Shown one piece after another: positions 61,223-64,000 of a stretch of DNA of 64,000 nucleotides. Numbering within the stretch: position 1 is the first letter of the stretch; each line of letters opens with the position of its first letter. This stretch comes from Spongiivirga sp046524175 (GTDB lineage Bacteria > Bacteroidota > Bacteroidia > Flavobacteriales > Flavobacteriaceae). The stretch spans positions 558,001-622,000 of the forward strand of contig NZ_JBEFZF010000001.1 in NCBI RefSeq assembly GCF_046524175.1, read 5' to 3'. The notes beneath the pieces were generated by a model. The model was not told the origin of the DNA. It made no database searches and worked only from the letters and a program-made list of their open reading frames with translations. The position numbers were made by a program, and so were the translations under genes.

Positions 61223-61802
61223 ATGTTTATTCACCCCAACAATAATTTTAAAGATCACGTTAAGTCTGATTTCAAAAAGGAGATCGATGCGCTTAAAAGC
61301 ATTGGAATTCTCAAAAAACTATGATAAAAATGAAATCATCTTACGTGAAGGGGAGTCAGGTGATTTTATATTCTTTGTTATTAAGGGAGCCTTTAGAGGA
61401 CTCAGAGAAATCGATGCTAAAGAAGTCACTATCGGATTTTCTTTTGAGGGCGATATTGATTGCTGTCCTTTATCATACATCCAAGGTATACCTAGTCTTG
61501 ATACCATAGAAGCTTTGTGCGAAAGCACGGTGCTTAAAGTTTATAAAAAAGACATTCAAACCCGACTACCAAAGAACCTAAAATTGGACGCTTTTACCAA
61601 TTATATGCTAAGCAGCTATATAGAAACCCTGATTGGCCGGTTTTTGGAATTCAAAGCATTTACTGCTGAAGAATGCTACGTAAGGTTGCTGCATCGACAT
61701 CCTGAGCATCTCGATCTAGTACCTCATATGTATATCGCTTCCTATTTAGGAATAACCAAAGAGCGACTTAGTAGGATTCGAAAAAAACTTCAGTTGACTT
61801 AG
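61223..61802 (+). pseudogene. Crp/Fnr-family regulator broken by a one-base shift in an A6 run (or truncated at a downstream start)
   Basis: A frame from ATG 61223 (MFIHPNNNFKDHVKSDFKKE) runs into a stop shortly after six A at 61313-61318. Removing one A joins ALKSIGILK to NYDKNEIILREGESGD, the start of a cyclic-nucleotide-binding fold (GDFIFFVIKGAFRGL, EGDIDCCPLSYIQG), followed by the helix-turn-helix HMYIASYLGITKERLSRIRKKL. The joined protein would be about 190 residues, the usual length. As written, only a 171-residue protein from ATG 61287 is possible. Either the gene is damaged or the assembly has one extra A; the remaining domains look intact. Confidence 0.65.
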
Positions 61803-61865
61803 GTCAATTCAAAATTTCTCAGTTCCCATAGTTTTGTTTTAGAACAAGAAATATCCTATTTAACT

Positions 61866-63002
61866 ATGAAGAAAAATGTGCTTTTCATTTGTCTAGTCCT
61901 GACATCCTTTATTCTTGGTGCACAAGAACCGGGCAAGGAAGAAAAGTTGAATAAGTTGATGACTTCTTATCTTAACTGCGATGGTAAAAAACCTGTATGC
62001 AGCTTTTTGCTTTCTCTTAAAAACCGAAAAAAAGGATTTATTTATGAAAATGGTGTTGGCATAGTGGGAAGAAGTGAAACGCCAGTAGATGCTTCGTATC
62101 AATACAATGTTGCGAGCATTACAAAAACACTGGTCGCTACTGTTGTGCTACAATTAAGTGAAGAAGGCAAACTTGACATTGAAGATCCTATAAAAAAATA
62201 CCTAAAGCATTTAGACTTTATCAGGTATGATGAATTACATATTTATAACAAAAAAAAGTACCAGGATGTAATTACTATTGAAATGTTACTAAATCATACC
62301 TCTGGGATTGCCGATGTCTTTACCGATGCGGAGACTAGATTTAACTTAAGTGTCTTTTTTCATCCTAGAAGAAAGTATACTGCACAAAAATTTTATAAGC
62401 GATATTTTAGATATAATTTAAATAAGAAACCTAAAAATATCCCGGGCAAGGGCTACCATTATTCTGATATTAATTATATGTTATTGGGCTTTATTATTGA
62501 AGATATAGCGCAAAAACCGCTTGCGGCAGTTATTCGTGAAAGAATACTTACTCCTCTAAACTTACAAAACACCTATTTTGAATTCTATGAAAAAGAATAT
62601 GGTGCCGGTAAAAGAATTGATGCTTTTTTCAATAAAATAAATATTACAAAACGCGTGAACACCTCGTATGAATGGGCGGGAGGTGGAATTGTCTCAACAA
62701 CTAACGAAATGGCGATTTTTATTGAGGCGTTATTTGACATGCAACTATTTAAAAACGGTGAGTCCCTTAAAAAAATTCTCGATGTGTCAAAGACCTCACA
62801 ATTTGGTAAGTCCTACGGACTTGGTATTTATAAATGGAAATTAGGAGGCGAAACCTTTTATGGGCATGGAGGGTTTTACGGGTCTATTTTGGCGTATTCA
62901 CCCGAACATCAAGTTACGATTTCGGCGAATATTGGTCAATCGGCACCTCCTTTTGATAGAGGGGAATTGATTGACAAGGTAGTTGATATTGCTTTACAAT
63001 AA
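61866..63002 (+). CDS. Secreted serine hydrolase, beta-lactamase family
   Basis: The 378-residue protein has a signal peptide (VLFICLVLTSFILGAQ). A class C-like fold follows: NVASITKTLVATVV (SITK, nucleophile Ser84, Lys87), HYSDINYMLLGFI (Tyr199), and the third motif in GETFYGHGGFYGS. Esterase, DD-peptidase or peptidase activity is possible; true beta-lactamase activity is not implied. It lies 63 bp after the Crp/Fnr gene. Dispersed repeat copy 3 follows it. Confidence 0.9.
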   Translation: MKKNVLFICLVLTSFILGAQEPGKEEKLNKLMTSYLNCDGKKPVCSFLLSLKNRKKGFIYENGVGIVGRSETPVDASYQYNVASITKTLVATVVLQLSEEGKLDIEDPIKKYLKHLDFIRYDELHIYNKKKYQDVITIEMLLNHTSGIADVFTDAETRFNLSVFFHPRRKYTAQKFYKRYFRYNLNKKPKNIPGKGYHYSDINYMLLGFIIEDIAQKPLAAVIRERILTPLNLQNTYFEFYEKEYGAGKRIDAFFNKINITKRVNTSYEWAGGGIVSTTNEMAIFIEALFDMQLFKNGESLKKILDVSKTSQFGKSYGLGIYKWKLGGETFYGHGGFYGSILAYSPEHQVTISANIGQSAPPFDRGELIDKVVDIALQ

Positions 63003-63049
63003 CCCATTTAGCTATAGTGGTACTCGATTTATCATAGACTTTGCTATAA

Positions 63050-63156
63050 TGCTCTGCATATAGAACGCCACATACTTGATCCGTACTCACTGGAGCTTTT
63101 GAAGTAGGAGTGAGGTGATGCATCGGCAAAGTTTGGACAATAGTTACTATACAATG
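63050..63156 (+). repeat. Dispersed intergenic repeat, copy 3 (longest)
   Basis: This copy contains both the CTTTTGAAGTAGGAG block (63096-63128) shared with copy 1 and the GGCAAAGTTTGGAC block (63119-63156) shared with copy 2. It thus links the three into one family of about 100 bp. It begins 48 bp after a gene stop. Confidence 0.55.
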
Positions 63157-63234
63157 CTAATGAAATACGCTTTTTGTAGAGTAGAAGAGTAGTGGGGCAA
63201 AATGTGCATGGAATAGAATGATTGCTATTTTGAG

Positions 63235-64000
63235 TCAACTTTTAATCCACTTTTTAAAGAGTGTAACTTTCAGTTTGCTTATAATGACTTCAGAATGATG
63301 AGGAGGCGATAACACAAGTTTTAATTTTCTTTTATCCATTGTAGTAGCAGATCTGACAGAAAGCTTTGAAACAATGAATTGCCTATTTGCCCTGAAAAAC
63401 AGTTGTGGATTTAGTTGGTTTTCCAATTTTTCTAAAGTCTTAGCTACTTGATATGACTTGTTTTCTTTTGTCCTACAATAAACCATATGATGTTCTAAAT
63501 AGAAATACGCAATATCACCAACAGCTAATGGAATTAGCTGGTTTCTGTAGTTGACTAAAAGGGAGCTTTTATAAATAGTTGTTTTTGCAGATGCTTTCAT
63601 CTCTTTTATCACCTCCATCAACCTCCAATTATGGTCTATGATGGTCTTATCTTGTGAATACAGATGCTGATATTTCAAAATCGCTTTTTCCAAATCTGTC
63701 CTTTTAATTGGCTTTAACAAATAGTCAATACTATTATATTTAAAGGCTTTAAGTGCATACTCATCAAAGGCCGTTGTGAAGATGATGGGGAAATTGAGCT
63801 GCGTTTTTTCCAATATTTCAAAAGAACTACCATCTGCAATTTTAATATCAAAAAAAGCAATATCAGGAGCATGATTGTCAGCAAACCAACTGATACTGCT
63901 TTTTACCGTTTCTAATACCCCTAATACGTTAATTTCCGGATTAATTTCAAATAATAAATCACACAAATTTTGTGCAACTCTGGTTTCATCTTCTATGATT
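63235..64000 (-). CDS. LytTR-family response regulator (partial, runs off right edge)
   Basis: The frame continues to the window edge (IIEDETRVAQNLCDLLFEI), giving 255 residues with only the first few missing. The receiver has EDE acidic residues, acceptor Asp in AFFDIKIADGSS, TTAFDEYALKAF and YLLKPIKRTDLEKAI. A linker leads to a LytTR domain (YRNQLIPLAVGDIAYFYLEHHMVYC, FRANRQFIVSKLSV, SEVIISKLKVTLFKKWI). This is the fourth LytTR regulator in the window. A LytS-type kinase is expected just beyond the edge. The receiver is like the LytR/AlgR group, and its targets are unknown. Confidence 0.93.
   Translation of the reverse strand, partial: IIEDETRVAQNLCDLLFEINPEINVLGVLETVKSSISWFADNHAPDIAFFDIKIADGSSFEILEKTQLNFPIIFTTAFDEYALKAFKYNSIDYLLKPIKRTDLEKAILKYQHLYSQDKTIIDHNWRLMEVIKEMKASAKTTIYKSSLLVNYRNQLIPLAVGDIAYFYLEHHMVYCRTKENKSYQVAKTLEKLENQLNPQLFFRANRQFIVSKLSVRSATTMDKRKLKLVLSPPHHSEVIISKLKVTLFKKWIKS

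Noticed and set aside
1..64000. tRNA, rRNA, CRISPR array and complete insertion sequence
   Set aside because: No cloverleaf-like segments, regular spaced repeats or transposase genes were recognised by eye; a covariance-model scan was not possible here.

Overview
The window is a chromosomal segment from a member of the Bacteroidota, most likely a marine-type Flavobacteriaceae; I do not name a genus. The DNA is AT-rich and the genes lack strong Shine-Dalgarno sequences. A few upstream regions fit the Bacteroidota promoter (TTTG, about 19-20 bases, TAnnTTTG). The gene content also fits: lipoprotein signals ending in SC or GC, many LytTR response regulators with LytS-type kinases, S9 and S33-like hydrolases, DUF4199, DUF3052, DUF6624 and a GH31 lipoprotein. 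The only housekeeping-type gene is folE; the rest is accessory, envelope and regulatory. No rRNA, tRNA, CRISPR array, complete insertion sequence or integrase was seen.

Layout. 1-4018: HxlR, YgjV and GNAT genes, then a MarR regulator divergent from a secreted S33-like peptidase; two matching 18-bp operators lie between them. 4069-9819: a TPR hybrid histidine kinase and a giant membrane patatin. 10189-14057: two contractile-injection-system tube proteins (T4 gp19 family) followed by an 884-residue multidomain protein, with no sheath, baseplate or ATPase. A 56-bp direct repeat carrying the 3' end of the second tube gene flanks the large gene. 14115-16960: a beta-barrel protein, then a LysR helix-turn-helix fused to a methyltransferase and coupled to an aldo/keto reductase. 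17016-24990: ABC exporter plus LytS/LytTR module A and two tandem lipoprotein hydrolases. 25288-31922: AraC/GH31 divergent pair and a 7TM-type kinase/LytTR pair. 32076-38635: secreted hydrolases (beta-propeller-beta-lactamase fusion, esterase, dienelactone hydrolase, PhoD phosphatase) and a decayed lipoprotein pseudogene. 38882-44621: S9 peptidase, folE, LysR with an aspartate racemase. 44680-54241: LamG proteins and ABC/LytTR module B, whose permease is fused to an M1 peptidase. 54401-64000: small stress or detoxification-type genes (DinB, DoxX, DUF2237, DUF3052, VOC, SRPBCC) with AraC and Crp/Fnr regulators, a beta-lactamase-fold hydrolase and a LytTR regulator cut by the window edge.

How it fits together. 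Many regulators sit next to, or divergent from, their probable targets: MarR/peptidase, LysR/racemase, AraC/GH31, AraC/SRPBCC cluster, and two LytS-LytTR pairs divergent from ABC exporters. folE and the distant DUF2237 gene share an almost identical 38-nt dyad element, which suggests one outside regulator controls both; a MerR/LitR-type light or cobalamin switch is the leading guess.

The best candidate for an undescribed system is the orphan tube pair with its large cargo-like protein and the repeat that brackets it. Three one-base homopolymer shifts (two in a pseudogene near 34.2-34.4 kb, one in a Crp/Fnr gene at 61.3 kb) could be real mutations or assembly errors.
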